DNA of 48,174 bases, taken from assembly GCF_000332975.1 (NCBI RefSeq), contig NZ_BANR01000029.1, positions 1 to 48,174 of the forward strand, read 5' to 3'. Positions 27,833-35,787 of this stretch are shown piece by piece; within the stretch, counting starts at the first letter, position 1, and every line of letters begins with the position of its first letter. Origin of the DNA: Gordonia aichiensis NBRC 108223. Lineage in GTDB: Bacteria; Actinomycetota; Actinomycetes; Mycobacteriales; Mycobacteriaceae. Both the position numbers and the translations under genes were made by a program. Under the pieces are notes generated by a model. It saw only the letters and a list, made by a program, of their open reading frames with translations, was not told where the DNA came from and made no database searches.

Positions 27833-27950
27833 GCCAGGCGACATCGGGTTGTATGCGTGTGTGGGCGAAGCGCGTCGCCACCACATCGGTCACGATACGA
27901 CCCCACTTCGCCGGCATCTCCGACATTTCACATTCGACCCGGGAGAACCG

Positions 27951-29126
27951 ATGCCTGATCCGACCACTCCGACTATCGATTCTCAGCTGTTCCGAGACGT
28001 CACCGGGCACTACCCGACGGGTGTCGTCGTTGTCACCGGGAGGGATGCCGAGGGCGAGTTGCTGGCGATGGTGGTGGGCAGCTTCAACTCGGTATCGCTG
28101 GAACCGCCACTGGTTTCGTTCATGCCGATGAAGACCTCACGGACCTTCGCGAAGATGCGTGAGTGTCCCTCGGTCTGCATCAATATCCTGGCCGGTGAAC
28201 AGGAAGACGTGGTTTTCGCGATCGCGCAGCGGTGGGAGAACAAGTTCGACGGCATCGCCTGGCACCCATCACCGTCCGGCGATCCGGTGCTCGCGGATGC
28301 GGTCGCATGGATCGACACCCGCATCGACGATGTAATCGAGGCGGGAGATCACTGGATCGTGCTGTGCGCCGTTCATGATATGGCGGTGGAGAATCCGGTG
28401 TCTCCACTGATCTATTTCCAGAGCGGCTATGGCAGCTTTGTGTGCACCTCACTGATGGCGCGAATGGACCACGAGATACTGCCCGCGATCCATGCTGCGC
28501 ACGCCGCGCGGCCGATCGTGGAACATCTGGCCAAGCAAATCGGCTGTGAAGTAACGATTTTCACCTCGGTCAGCGAGGACGAGGTGGCCACGGTGTTGTC
28601 GGTGACAGGACCTGGAATGGGGCATGAGGGTGATTTCGCTCGGCGGGTGCCGATGATTCCGCCGATCGGAGATACCTACTTCTTCGATCAGCCCACCGAG
28701 AGCCAGGAGCGCTGGATCGAGCGTCTGCGTGGCGCGGACCCGGAGGTGAAAGAGACCTTCCGCCAACGCCTTTCATACTTGCGGGAGAATGGATATCTGT
28801 ACTCCCGGCTTCCCGAAGACCAAGGGAGAGCGGCCTATGAGATCATTCGCGACGCAACCGAACTCTACTCCTCGGGACGTCTGACTCCCGCCCAGCAACG
28901 CATCATTCGCAGTGCCATGATCAACTCGTCGGTCGACTATCGGGTCGAAGAACTCGACGAGGACCAAAGGTACCAACTGGGGTCGATCGTCGTGCCGGTC
29001 CGGGATCGACGCGGCGTCTACTCGTTGACGCTGCGACTGGCGCAGCTGCCAGCGCACGCCACACGGCGGCAGATCGAGAATTGGCTTGGCGAGGCGCGGC
29101 GGGTTGTCGACATTCTGGAGGGGTGA
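27951..29126 (+). CDS. Flavin reductase fused to an IclR-type effector-binding domain
   Basis: A 391-residue fusion. Residues 1 to about 165 are a split-barrel NAD(P)H:flavin reductase (LFRDVTGHYPTGVVVVTGRD, MVVGSFNSVSLEPPLVSFMP, FVINILA-type CINILAGEQEDV). Residues about 172-385 resemble the ligand-binding half of IclR regulators (IVEHLAKQIGCEVTIFTSV, RRVPMIPPIGDTYFF, LRENGYLYSRL, GSIVVPVRDRRGVYSLTLR), but no helix-turn-helix is present. The analogy is the reductase of 4-hydroxyphenylacetate hydroxylase from Acinetobacter, which has a MarR-like C-terminal domain that senses substrate. Here the reductase would supply reduced flavin only when a pathway compound binds. The ATG at 27951 follows CGGGAGA. 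Likely partners are the flavin monooxygenases of this region. Confidence 0.85.
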   Translation: MPDPTTPTIDSQLFRDVTGHYPTGVVVVTGRDAEGELLAMVVGSFNSVSLEPPLVSFMPMKTSRTFAKMRECPSVCINILAGEQEDVVFAIAQRWENKFDGIAWHPSPSGDPVLADAVAWIDTRIDDVIEAGDHWIVLCAVHDMAVENPVSPLIYFQSGYGSFVCTSLMARMDHEILPAIHAAHAARPIVEHLAKQIGCEVTIFTSVSEDEVATVLSVTGPGMGHEGDFARRVPMIPPIGDTYFFDQPTESQERWIERLRGADPEVKETFRQRLSYLRENGYLYSRLPEDQGRAAYEIIRDATELYSSGRLTPAQQRIIRSAMINSSVDYRVEELDEDQRYQLGSIVVPVRDRRGVYSLTLRLAQLPAHATRRQIENWLGEARRVVDILEG

Positions 29127-29152
29127 GTCCGACGTCCGGCGCCGCCACAAGG

Positions 29153-29185
29153 GGCAACGCCGGGTCGATTCAACCCGGCGTTGCC
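29153..29185. terminator. Bidirectional hairpin terminator
   Basis: GGCAACGCCGGGT (29153-29165) and ACCCGGCGTTGCC (29173-29185) are perfect 13-bp arms with a 7-base loop, between the convergent flavin-reductase fusion gene and the Rieske-system reductase gene. Confidence 0.85.
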
Positions 29186-29207
29186 GCGTGATCTGTGACC
29201 GGTTCGG

Positions 29208-30158
29208 TCAGTACAGTTCGATGACCAGTGTGTCCGACAGTGCCCGCGAAACACACAGTGCCATCTCCTTGTTGGCCGCCCGGTCGGCCGCGGATAGGCA
29301 GTGATCGCGATGGTCGGGGATGCCGTCGATGACGCCCGAGACACACGAGCCGCACACGCCTTCCTCACACGATTTGAACACCTCGATACCGTTATCCTCG
29401 AGCACTCCCAGGATCGATTTGTCGGCGGGAACCGGGTAGGTCTCGCCGTCGACCTCAACGACGAAGGGGCGGTCGTTGCTGGTGTCAATGTCGCCGGCGA
29501 CGAAATGCTCGATGTGGATCTGGTTGTCACCCACGACGGGTGCGAACGCTGCTGCCACCTGGTCCATGAAGCCTTGTGGCCCGCAGGTGTAGACGTGGCT
29601 GGCAGCAGTCAGGTGCGGACGCAATCCGGCGAGCAGCTCTGGCTGCTCGGCGCGCGGCACCCCGACGTAAAGTACGACCTTGTCCCGGAACTCGACGCGA
29701 TGACGCAGCAGGTCCGCGAAGGCCATCTCCTCCTCGGACCGGGCGAAGTAGATGAGCCCGAAGTTTCCACCACGACTGTGCAATTCGTAGGCCATGCTCA
29801 GCAGCGGAGTGACCCCGATGCCGCCGGCGACCAACAGATGGTGGTCGGCGGTCTCGGCAATCGACAGTAGGTTGCGGGGCGGCCCGACCTTGAGGACGTC
29901 ACCGGTACTCACCGTGTGCAACGCCGCCGAACCGCCCCGTGAGTACGGTTCCCGTTTGACCGCGATCAGCAACGACTGCGGGTCGTGGGGTGCGCTGCAC
30001 AATGAGTATTGGCGCAGCACCCCGGTCGGTCCGGTGACGTCCACGTGCGCGCCGGCCTCAAACGGCGAGAAGGGTTTCCCGTCCTGGCGAACGAGACGCA
30101 GGGTGCGGATGGCGGCGGTTTCGGAGACCACCTCGGCCACCGTGACTAGCACACTCAC
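29208..30158 (-). CDS. Oxygenase reductase: flavin/NAD(P)H domain plus plant-type 2Fe-2S
   Basis: A 316-residue electron-transfer protein of the phthalate-dioxygenase-reductase/VanB layout: FNR-like flavin domain (RQYSLCSAPHD), nucleotide-binding domain (LVAGGIGVTPLLSMAYEL and YTCGPQGFM) and C-terminal 2Fe-2S ferredoxin with ligands Cys264, Cys269, Cys272 and Cys302 (SCEEGVCGSC then ALC). It passes electrons from NADH to the Rieske oxygenase. The GTG at 30158 overlaps the stop of the beta subunit gene (GTGA), so translation is coupled. It is the last gene of the operon beginning at 33127. PDR-type reductases usually serve alpha-only oxygenases, so pairing with an alpha/beta enzyme is less common. 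Confidence 0.92.
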   Translation of the reverse strand: MSVLVTVAEVVSETAAIRTLRLVRQDGKPFSPFEAGAHVDVTGPTGVLRQYSLCSAPHDPQSLLIAVKREPYSRGGSAALHTVSTGDVLKVGPPRNLLSIAETADHHLLVAGGIGVTPLLSMAYELHSRGGNFGLIYFARSEEEMAFADLLRHRVEFRDKVVLYVGVPRAEQPELLAGLRPHLTAASHVYTCGPQGFMDQVAAAFAPVVGDNQIHIEHFVAGDIDTSNDRPFVVEVDGETYPVPADKSILGVLEDNGIEVFKSCEEGVCGSCVSGVIDGIPDHRDHCLSAADRAANKEMALCVSRALSDTLVIELY

Positions 30159-30661
30159 AGCAGGAACCCGGCGGCCGGGACGGCATCTTCGGCGTCGATG
30201 AGCCGAATGACCTTCTGGGCGATCTGATCTCCGCTGGGCGCCAGACGGATCGCGTGGGTGACCTCGCCGGCCCACAGGTCGTGCACACCGCGTTTGAACG
30301 CGACGATGACCTGCGCCGAGCGCACGACGACTTCGGTGTCGGACACCGCGACCGGCACGAACCGTGAGACCGTCCGTATGGTCTGGGCCGCGTCGATCGC
30401 CGCTATCGCGTAGCCCTCGGTCATGCGGGCGACGCGCAGCTGCCGCATTGTCGCGTCGTCGTAGATCATGTTGAGACTGTTGACGAAATCGTCGTTGTCG
30501 CGCTCGATCGGAACGATGTAGAGGGCGTCGTCGGTGTAGAGCTGCTGCCAGTTCTGGTAGTCCTTGCGGTCGAGCAGGTCGGCCTCCTTCCAGATCAACT
30601 CGATGGCCCGCACCAGGCGTGCGTCCGTCATCGGGCTGATCCGGCTGATGGTGTCAGTCAT
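30155..30661 (-). CDS. Ring-hydroxylating dioxygenase, beta (small) subunit
   Basis: A 168-residue SnoaL/NTF2-fold protein of the aromatic-ring-hydroxylating dioxygenase beta subunit family. Seen: an N-terminal helix (LVRAIELIWKEADLLDRKDY), then WQQLYTDDALYIVPIERD, the DDATMRQLRVARMTEG stretch, and SRFVPVAVSDTEVVVRSAQVI. This subunit is structural, building the alpha3beta3 hexamer. Its ATG overlaps the alpha subunit stop by 8 bp and its stop overlaps the reductase start, so the three genes are translationally coupled. Confidence 0.9.
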   Translation of the reverse strand: MTDTISRISPMTDARLVRAIELIWKEADLLDRKDYQNWQQLYTDDALYIVPIERDNDDFVNSLNMIYDDATMRQLRVARMTEGYAIAAIDAAQTIRTVSRFVPVAVSDTEVVVRSAQVIVAFKRGVHDLWAGEVTHAIRLAPSGDQIAQKVIRLIDAEDAVPAAGFLL

Positions 30662-31952
30662 CGCTCATCATCTCCTTCCACTTGTCGTAGGCGGCGCGCA
30701 TGCCCGTCTCGTCGGTGACATGCGAGGTGGGCCAGCCCTCCGGGCTGGTGACCTCGCGTTTGAGTCCGCGGTTGACCATGATCGGCATGTCGGGCGCAGC
30801 CTGCGCGCCGCGCTGCACCCGATCCCAGCCTTCGGCATCGTCGGGGGTGCCGAATCCGAAGGGTCCCTGGAAGTGTTCGTGCACCCGCAGCCGGCCGCGG
30901 TTAACCGGTCCGACGATCTCGGGTGGTCCGTCGGGGCCGAGAGCGACGTGCTCGATGTAGGTTTCGTTGACGCTGATCGGCCGCAACACCCGGAAGAAGG
31001 AGATCGACATCGACACGTTGGGGAACAGGTTGAGGTTGAACCCGGTGCCGTGCATGGCCCGCACGAGCTTACGGACGGCGGTATCGTCGAGGCCTTGATC
31101 GGCGAGTTCGGCCACCAGCGGGTCGAATCGTGCTTGCAGCGCTTCGGCGCCGTCGTCGATGTCGAGGTCAGAGTGCTCGGGGACCATCTGCATCACCGAA
31201 TGTCCATTGCCCAGATCGTGGGTGGTGCAGTCGGGGTCGGTCATGAAGCTCATCATGTCGGCGGTCTCGGCATCCACCGATGCCATCCAGGAGCGGTGCA
31301 CGATCGGAAAATGGTAACCGTCGGTGGTGTTCTCGAGTTGGATCTTCCAGTTGCCGCGGAATTTGAACTGGTGAGTGCCGAGAACCTTGATGGGGTAGCC
31401 GCCGCCCTGTTTCATGAAGCGGTCGATCCAGAGCTTGGCATCGCCGAGGAAGGCGTCGAGGGGTTCGGCGTCGCCGTTGAAGGTCGCGAAGATCATGCCA
31501 CCGTAGGCTTCGGTGCGCAGCCGTCTCAGCCCCATGCCGTCTTTCTCCATCACCCCCTCGTAGCCGTCGGGGTAGGGGATGCCGCGCAGGCGACCATCCA
31601 GACTGTAGGACCAGGCGTGATATGGGCAGGTGAATCCGTTTGCGGTGCCCTTCTTTTGCTCACAGACGCTGGCACCGCGATGCCGGCAACGGTTGAGCAG
31701 AGTGTGGATGGTGCCCTTGCGGTCTTTGGTGACGATCACCGGTTGGCGGCCGACGTAGGTCGATTTGAAGCTGCCGGCCTTGGGGAGTTCGGACTCGTGG
31801 GCGACCCAGATCCATGTCTTTTCAAAGATTTTGGTGATCTCGTCGTCGAAGATCTCCGGGTCGGTGTACATCCGGCCGGCCACGCGGTCGGGCAGCACCA
31901 GATCAGCCGGTGGCAGGGTGTAGACATTGTCCGCAGTGAATTCGGCGGTCAT
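30654..31952 (-). CDS. Rieske ring-hydroxylating dioxygenase, alpha subunit
   Basis: A 432-residue catalytic subunit. The Rieske 2Fe-2S ligands are Cys89, His91, Cys109 and His112 (CRHRGASVC and CPYHAW; CxH-x17-CxxH). The catalytic-domain motif ENTTDGYHFPIVH supplies bridging Asp211 and iron ligands His214 and His219; the third ligand, an Asp, should lie in the C-terminal third. The enzyme adds O2 to an aromatic ring or performs demethylation-type oxidation; overall it resembles benzoate/anthranilate-type oxygenases by motif, but the substrate cannot be assigned. The ATG at 31952 has GGAGA upstream. It lies 35 bp after the acyl-CoA-dehydrogenase-like gene, in the same operon. Confidence 0.93.
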   Translation of the reverse strand: MTAEFTADNVYTLPPADLVLPDRVAGRMYTDPEIFDDEITKIFEKTWIWVAHESELPKAGSFKSTYVGRQPVIVTKDRKGTIHTLLNRCRHRGASVCEQKKGTANGFTCPYHAWSYSLDGRLRGIPYPDGYEGVMEKDGMGLRRLRTEAYGGMIFATFNGDAEPLDAFLGDAKLWIDRFMKQGGGYPIKVLGTHQFKFRGNWKIQLENTTDGYHFPIVHRSWMASVDAETADMMSFMTDPDCTTHDLGNGHSVMQMVPEHSDLDIDDGAEALQARFDPLVAELADQGLDDTAVRKLVRAMHGTGFNLNLFPNVSMSISFFRVLRPISVNETYIEHVALGPDGPPEIVGPVNRGRLRVHEHFQGPFGFGTPDDAEGWDRVQRGAQAAPDMPIMVNRGLKREVTSPEGWPTSHVTDETGMRAAYDKWKEMMSDD

Positions 31953-31987
31953 CGAGGTGTCTCCAGTCGATCGAGGATGGGTGCGAC

Positions 31988-33127
31988 TCACAGAAAGCCC
32001 GGCACGGTCGGGTCCAGGCCCATGAGTACCGCTCCGGCGGCGTCGTACATGCCCTGGCTGAGGGTGGCGTGAAGTTGGGGTACCTGCGCGTCGAGTCGAA
32101 GTAAGTTGAACGGGTGGCTGTTCTGGATGATGGCGGCCCCGGAGATCGCACCGAGGTCGTGGACGACCTTGGAGGAGACATCCGAGATGTTGACCGCCGA
32201 CAACCGGATTCGGGCGATCTGTTCGGGCTGCAGGCCATCGCCGGCGAGGATGGTCTCCCACGCCTCGTCGGCAACGTCGAAATACCATGCGCGCGCGGAC
32301 TGGAGCTTCGCGTAGGCCTTCGCGACATCGAGACGGTAGTAGGCCCGTGCGCCGACCGGGGCGGCGCCGGTGACGCCGGTGTAGGCCCCGTTGTCGAGGG
32401 CATACTGCAGCGCGGCCTGGGCCACACCGAGCCCTACCGCGGCGTGTATCTGCGCTTGGTAGGCAATCACCGGATAGCGGAACAGGGGTTCGTCGGTGAT
32501 CTGCGACGGACCGCCTCGTACGAAAGTCCACTCGCGGTCGACGTCTACGTCTCTGACCACGGTGTCGAACGACCCGGAGGCCCGCATGCCGCTGACGTCC
32601 CACGCGTTGACGATTTCGACCTGTGATGCGGGGAGCACTGCCGTACGCGGCTTGCCGCTGGCGGACTCGTCGAGTAGTCCGACGCCGATCCAGTCCGCAC
32701 CCATGCAGCCACTGGCGAACTTCCACCGTCCGTTGACCCGATAGCCACGATTGGTTTCGGTCGCAGGTTGCATCGGAAACAGTCCACCGGCAAACACGAC
32801 GTCGGGTCCGTTGCGGTAGAGCTGCGCCTGGGTCTCGATCGGCAGTGCCGCGAGGTAGGTCAGCGCCGAGGCGAATGCCACCACCCAGCCGGCCGATCCG
32901 TCGACTCGTGCGACCTTTTCGATGATGCGCAGAAAGTCTGCCGGAGGCAGCGGGTCACCGCCGAATCGTGCGGGTGCGGCCGCGCGGTAGACGCCCAAAG
33001 GCTTGAGCTTGTCAATGAAATCACGTGGCACAAACCCTTGCTGGTGGAACTCCGAACGCCTGTCGGCGAGTTCAGCGAGGACGGATTCCCACGTGACTTC
33101 CGTTGCAGATTCCAGGGTTTCGGTCAT
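31988..33127 (-). CDS. Acyl-CoA-dehydrogenase-fold flavin-dependent monooxygenase
   Basis: A 379-residue protein of the acyl-CoA dehydrogenase superfamily subgroup used by two-component monooxygenases (HsaA, HpaH-type, DszC). Seen: GVYRAAAPARFGGDPLPPADFLRIIEKVARVDGSAGWVVAF quoted in part as FGGDPLPPADF and ARVDGSAGW, the mid-barrel GRWKFASGCMGADW, and a C-terminal helical domain with LGAISGAAIIQNSHPFNL. The acyl-CoA catalytic Glu is not evident, and the context is an oxygenase operon with two flavin reductases nearby, so an FMNH2- or FADH2-using hydroxylase is more likely than a dehydrogenase. The ATG at 33127 has AGGAG nine bases upstream; the longer frame to 33235 runs into the divergent promoter palindrome. 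First gene of the operon to 29208. Confidence 0.85.
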   Translation of the reverse strand: MTETLESATEVTWESVLAELADRRSEFHQQGFVPRDFIDKLKPLGVYRAAAPARFGGDPLPPADFLRIIEKVARVDGSAGWVVAFASALTYLAALPIETQAQLYRNGPDVVFAGGLFPMQPATETNRGYRVNGRWKFASGCMGADWIGVGLLDESASGKPRTAVLPASQVEIVNAWDVSGMRASGSFDTVVRDVDVDREWTFVRGGPSQITDEPLFRYPVIAYQAQIHAAVGLGVAQAALQYALDNGAYTGVTGAAPVGARAYYRLDVAKAYAKLQSARAWYFDVADEAWETILAGDGLQPEQIARIRLSAVNISDVSSKVVHDLGAISGAAIIQNSHPFNLLRLDAQVPQLHATLSQGMYDAAGAVLMGLDPTVPGFL

Positions 33128-33184
33128 GTGCTCAAAGCTCCTTGCGTCGGCGGTGCATAGCCATGTTCGGAGATGACACCAACG

Positions 33185-33205
33185 CCGGACCACGTAGTGG
33201 TCCGG
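33185..33205. promoter_or_regulatory. Perfect palindrome in divergent promoter region, operator candidate
   Basis: CCGGACCAC (33185-33193), spacer GTA, GTGGTCCGG (33197-33205). It lies between the start of the Rieske operon (33127) and that of the stand-alone flavin reductase (33306), placing it to control both. Confidence 0.65.
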
Positions 33206-33305
33206 TGAGTGAACCTCCTCATGCCACTGCGTCACTGGGACGACCTACCGTCGCTGCATGACGCCGAGCACCGAGCTCGGCCCACGTCGATCGAGGAGGA
33301 GAACG

Positions 33306-33824
33306 GTGAGCGACATGACCGCCAATCTGACCCCCACTCAGCGAGAGTTCCGCGCGGCGATGGCGAACCTGTCTGCGGGTGTCACCATCGTCACCACCGA
33401 CGGCCGGCATGGTCGGGCGGGCACAACGGTCACCGCGGTGTGCTCGGTGACCGACACGCCGCCGATGATGGTGGTCTGTATCAACAAGTCAGCGACAAGC
33501 CACGACGCGTTCGTAGCTAACGACACCATCGGTATCAATGTCCTGGGCCACGAACAGCAAAGTGTGGCATTGGTTTTCGCTAATGCGACCGATATTCCAC
33601 GTGAACGTCGCTTCGATGATCCGCGGTGGGATCTGCACACCTTCGGTGTGCCGGTCCTTTCCGGCGCCGCAGCCTCGCTCGTCGGGCGGATCAGTTCTGT
33701 TTCCCTTCAGGGATCGCATTCGGTGCTGTTCGTCGAAATCGACGAGGTGGCGACCTCTGCCGACTCCGGTGGACTGGTCTACTACCAACGTGCATTTCAC
33801 GGCGTCGGTCCGGTCCCCGCGTGA
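33306..33824 (+). CDS. Flavin reductase (split-barrel), stand-alone
   Basis: A 172-residue HpaC/DszD-type NAD(P)H:flavin oxidoreductase: REFRAAMANLSAGVTIVTTD, GTTVTAVCSVTDTPPMMVVC, NDTIGINVLGHEQQSVALVF and the C-terminal LVYYQRAFHGVG are family hallmarks. It supplies reduced flavin to a partner monooxygenase, most likely the acyl-CoA-dehydrogenase-fold enzyme encoded divergently. The GTG at 33306 has GAGGAG eight bases upstream. The stop overlaps the GTG of the next gene. Confidence 0.9.
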   Translation: MSDMTANLTPTQREFRAAMANLSAGVTIVTTDGRHGRAGTTVTAVCSVTDTPPMMVVCINKSATSHDAFVANDTIGINVLGHEQQSVALVFANATDIPRERRFDDPRWDLHTFGVPVLSGAAASLVGRISSVSLQGSHSVLFVEIDEVATSADSGGLVYYQRAFHGVGPVPA

Positions 33825-34138
33825 CCAATACGGGCACCGTGACTGCGGACGGCAACAGCTCGGTGCGCATGACGTTGACCTGTTACAACGACACTCACGG
33901 GTGGGGTTGGAAACATGTGGATCTGTTCGTCCATGATGTGTCCACCGGGCGCGAACTAGGGTGGGTTCATTGGGGTGTGCCCGAGGATGGGCCGACCGCC
34001 GCGGATCGGGTAACCGCACTGATCGAGCCGACTCTGAGGCGTACCTCGCATTGGCGATACCATCGAGGAGCCAGCGGTATTGACTACTGGGAAGCCGACG
34101 TCGAGTGGCACGACAATCCGGCGCAGCTCACCTCATAA
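33821..34138 (+). CDS. Hypothetical protein, 105 residues, coupled to flavin reductase
   Basis: A small Trp/His-rich soluble protein: MTLTCYNDTHGWGWKHVDLF, GWVHWGVPEDGP, HWRYHRGASGIDYWEADVEW. I do not recognise the family. The GTG at 33821 overlaps the flavin reductase stop (GTGA), so the two are translationally coupled and probably act together. Seven Trp and six His in about 105 residues suggest aromatic-ligand or metal contact, but that is speculation. Confidence 0.6.
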   Translation: MTNTGTVTADGNSSVRMTLTCYNDTHGWGWKHVDLFVHDVSTGRELGWVHWGVPEDGPTAADRVTALIEPTLRRTSHWRYHRGASGIDYWEADVEWHDNPAQLTS

Positions 34139-34194
34139 ACAGCCGAGCTTCGTAACGAACGAGCCCTTGGACCCATCCGCGCTTCGTCAGGCTG

Positions 34195-34761
34195 TCACGG
34201 CGCGAGCAGAACTGAAGTCCGAGGAAAGTCGGTGGCAAAGTTGTCCGGCAAGGGGATGATGCAGACATTCTCGGTGCGGGTGCGGGCGACCTTCCAGACG
34301 CCGTCGACCTTGCGGAACAGATTGTTGAGTCGGCTTCCTCGAATCAGTCCCTTGCCATCGGCAAACAGCCATGGCTGGAAGTGAATCCACTGCCCATCGG
34401 CTGACTCGCCATCTGCATGCACGTGGATCTGCTCAGAGGTTAGGTAGTGTGCATTGATCAGGAGTTCCGGATCTTGCTTCTCCGGCCAGAACCGGTTGAA
34501 ATGGGCGCGGATCTGGCCTTTGCCGACGGCCCGCCCGAACTGGTTGCTGTAGTACTCACCGACGCCCTCCCAGATCGCATCATCGGTGTAGAGATCCAAG
34601 ATCAGGTCGATGCGATGTTGGTTGTCACGCACTCCGTATTCCGGATTCGGGGTGTCGCATAGGAACATGTAACGCGCTTGGATGCGTCGGATGTCGGCTT
34701 CAGCTTCGAGTCGTTCGAGGCGTTGAAGCAAGCGGGCGGTGTCGATGCCGGTAGCGGTCAT
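34195..34761 (-). CDS. SnoaL-like (NTF2-fold) protein
   Basis: A 188-residue protein of the SnoaL-like/NTF2 superfamily: LERLEAEADIRRIQARYMFL, DLILDLYTDDAIWEGVGEYY, GKGQIRAHFNRFWPE and VDGVWKVARTRTENVCIIP match the helix-sheet pattern. Family members are small isomerases, dehydratases or hydroxylases, and dioxygenase beta subunits share the fold. No partner alpha subunit is adjacent. It lies downstream of the iclR-type gene on the same strand (gap about 100 bp) and may be co-transcribed. Catalytic function is not assigned. Confidence 0.75.
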   Translation of the reverse strand: MTATGIDTARLLQRLERLEAEADIRRIQARYMFLCDTPNPEYGVRDNQHRIDLILDLYTDDAIWEGVGEYYSNQFGRAVGKGQIRAHFNRFWPEKQDPELLINAHYLTSEQIHVHADGESADGQWIHFQPWLFADGKGLIRGSRLNNLFRKVDGVWKVARTRTENVCIIPLPDNFATDFPRTSVLLAP

Positions 34762-34862
34762 ACATGCAGTGTCGAGCCCTCGTAGCGGGGACTAAAAGTG
34801 TCCGGTCCACCCAGCGGACTCGGGTGCTTGCCCGCCGACGCGACCCTTAGATGGCAGCAAAG

Positions 34863-35666
34863 TCACATGTTTGACCATCCGGAGGTGCGGCGCAGCCCAT
34901 GCGTGATGTCGGTGGCTGCGGCCCACAACGCGTGCAGCACCTGCTGGTCGTCGCGTCGCTCGGCCATCATGGTGATCGAGATCGCCGCAACGACCTGTTC
35001 GGGACCGGGGTAGAACACTGGGACCGCAATCGTCTTGAATCCGGACACGCACGTCTGGTTCTCCTCGGAGAATCGTCGCTCCCGAATGGAGGCGAGCCGT
35101 ACGGCGAGTTCGCTGCGGGTGTGTACCCCGAACTTGGTCAGCGCCTGGTGATCGAGATCGGCCAGCGCCGGTGGTTCGGCGTAGGACAGGAACAAGCGAC
35201 CTGAGGCGGTGGTGGGCATCGGCACGCGGTATTCGACCGAAGCCAAAAGCCGCATTTCCCGACGTCCAGCGAATCTTTCAAGGTAGACGCACTCGGTGCC
35301 CTGTGGGACTGCAAGGTGAGCTACACCTCGGGTGGAGGCCCTCAGGTCCATGAGTGCCGGTCGGGCGATAGACCGCAGATTGGCCGGTCCGGGTACGAGC
35401 TGACCGAGTTCGAAAATCCGCCAGCCGAGTTGGTAGCCATCCGGTGTCCGTGCCAGGAGACCGAGCGTGGCAAGTTCCATCGCGAGCCGGTGTGCGCTGG
35501 CCTTGGGCACTCCGGATCGGCGGCTCAGCTCGGTCAGTCCCATGGTCGCTGGGCCGGTGCTGAACGCAGCGAGAAGTAGATGCGCTTTGCCGAGGACAGA
35601 CAGCGGATAGTCGGCTGTCGCGTCGGGCGCGCCGACGTTTGCATTGATTGTGGGTGCTACAGCCAT
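34863..35666 (-). CDS. IclR family transcriptional regulator
   Basis: A 267-residue regulator with an N-terminal winged helix-turn-helix (LGKAHLLLAAFSTGPATMGL, TELSRRSGVPKASAHRLAME) and a C-terminal effector domain (GTECVYLERFAGRREMRLLA, RVPMPTTASGRLFLSY, ENQTCVSGFKTIAVPVFYPG). IclR proteins sense pathway metabolites and bind short palindromes. Two near-identical palindromes lie upstream, at 35696-35711 and 35772-35787, between this gene and the divergent hydrolase/oxidase operon, so it probably controls that operon and itself. The ATG at 35666 is preferred; the longer frame to 35714 would begin inside an operator. Confidence 0.92.
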   Translation of the reverse strand: MAVAPTINANVGAPDATADYPLSVLGKAHLLLAAFSTGPATMGLTELSRRSGVPKASAHRLAMELATLGLLARTPDGYQLGWRIFELGQLVPGPANLRSIARPALMDLRASTRGVAHLAVPQGTECVYLERFAGRREMRLLASVEYRVPMPTTASGRLFLSYAEPPALADLDHQALTKFGVHTRSELAVRLASIRERRFSEENQTCVSGFKTIAVPVFYPGPEQVVAAISITMMAERRDDQQVLHALWAAATDITHGLRRTSGWSNM

Positions 35667-35695
35667 GGTGTGCCCTTTGCGGTCGGACCTGCAAG

Positions 35696-35711
35696 TTTTC
35701 CATTTGGACAA
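35696..35711. promoter_or_regulatory. IclR operator candidate 1
   Basis: TTTTCCATTTGGACAA: one mismatch from the perfect palindrome of site 2. It lies about 30 bp upstream of the iclR-type start. Confidence 0.8.
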
Positions 35712-35771
35712 CATGATTCTGCGCCCATCACGTTACTGACACGTGCCCTTTTCTGTTTCCGGTAAGAAAAT

Positions 35772-35787
35772 TTGTCCATTTGGACAA
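35772..35787. promoter_or_regulatory. IclR operator candidate 2
   Basis: TTGTCCATTTGGACAA: perfect 7-bp arms around TT. It is 76 bp from site 1 centre to centre and lies about 120 bp upstream of the hydrolase start at 35909. Confidence 0.85.

Noticed and set aside
30564..32072. Plus-strand open frame of about 500 codons opposite the Rieske genes
   Set aside because: The opposite strand carries intact Rieske and iron-ligand motifs; the plus frame has none and is a high-GC shadow.
31988..33127. A genuine acyl-CoA dehydrogenase of beta-oxidation
   Set aside because: The catalytic Glu context and CoA-binding features are not evident and the operon is an oxygenase operon; the monooxygenase subgroup fits better.
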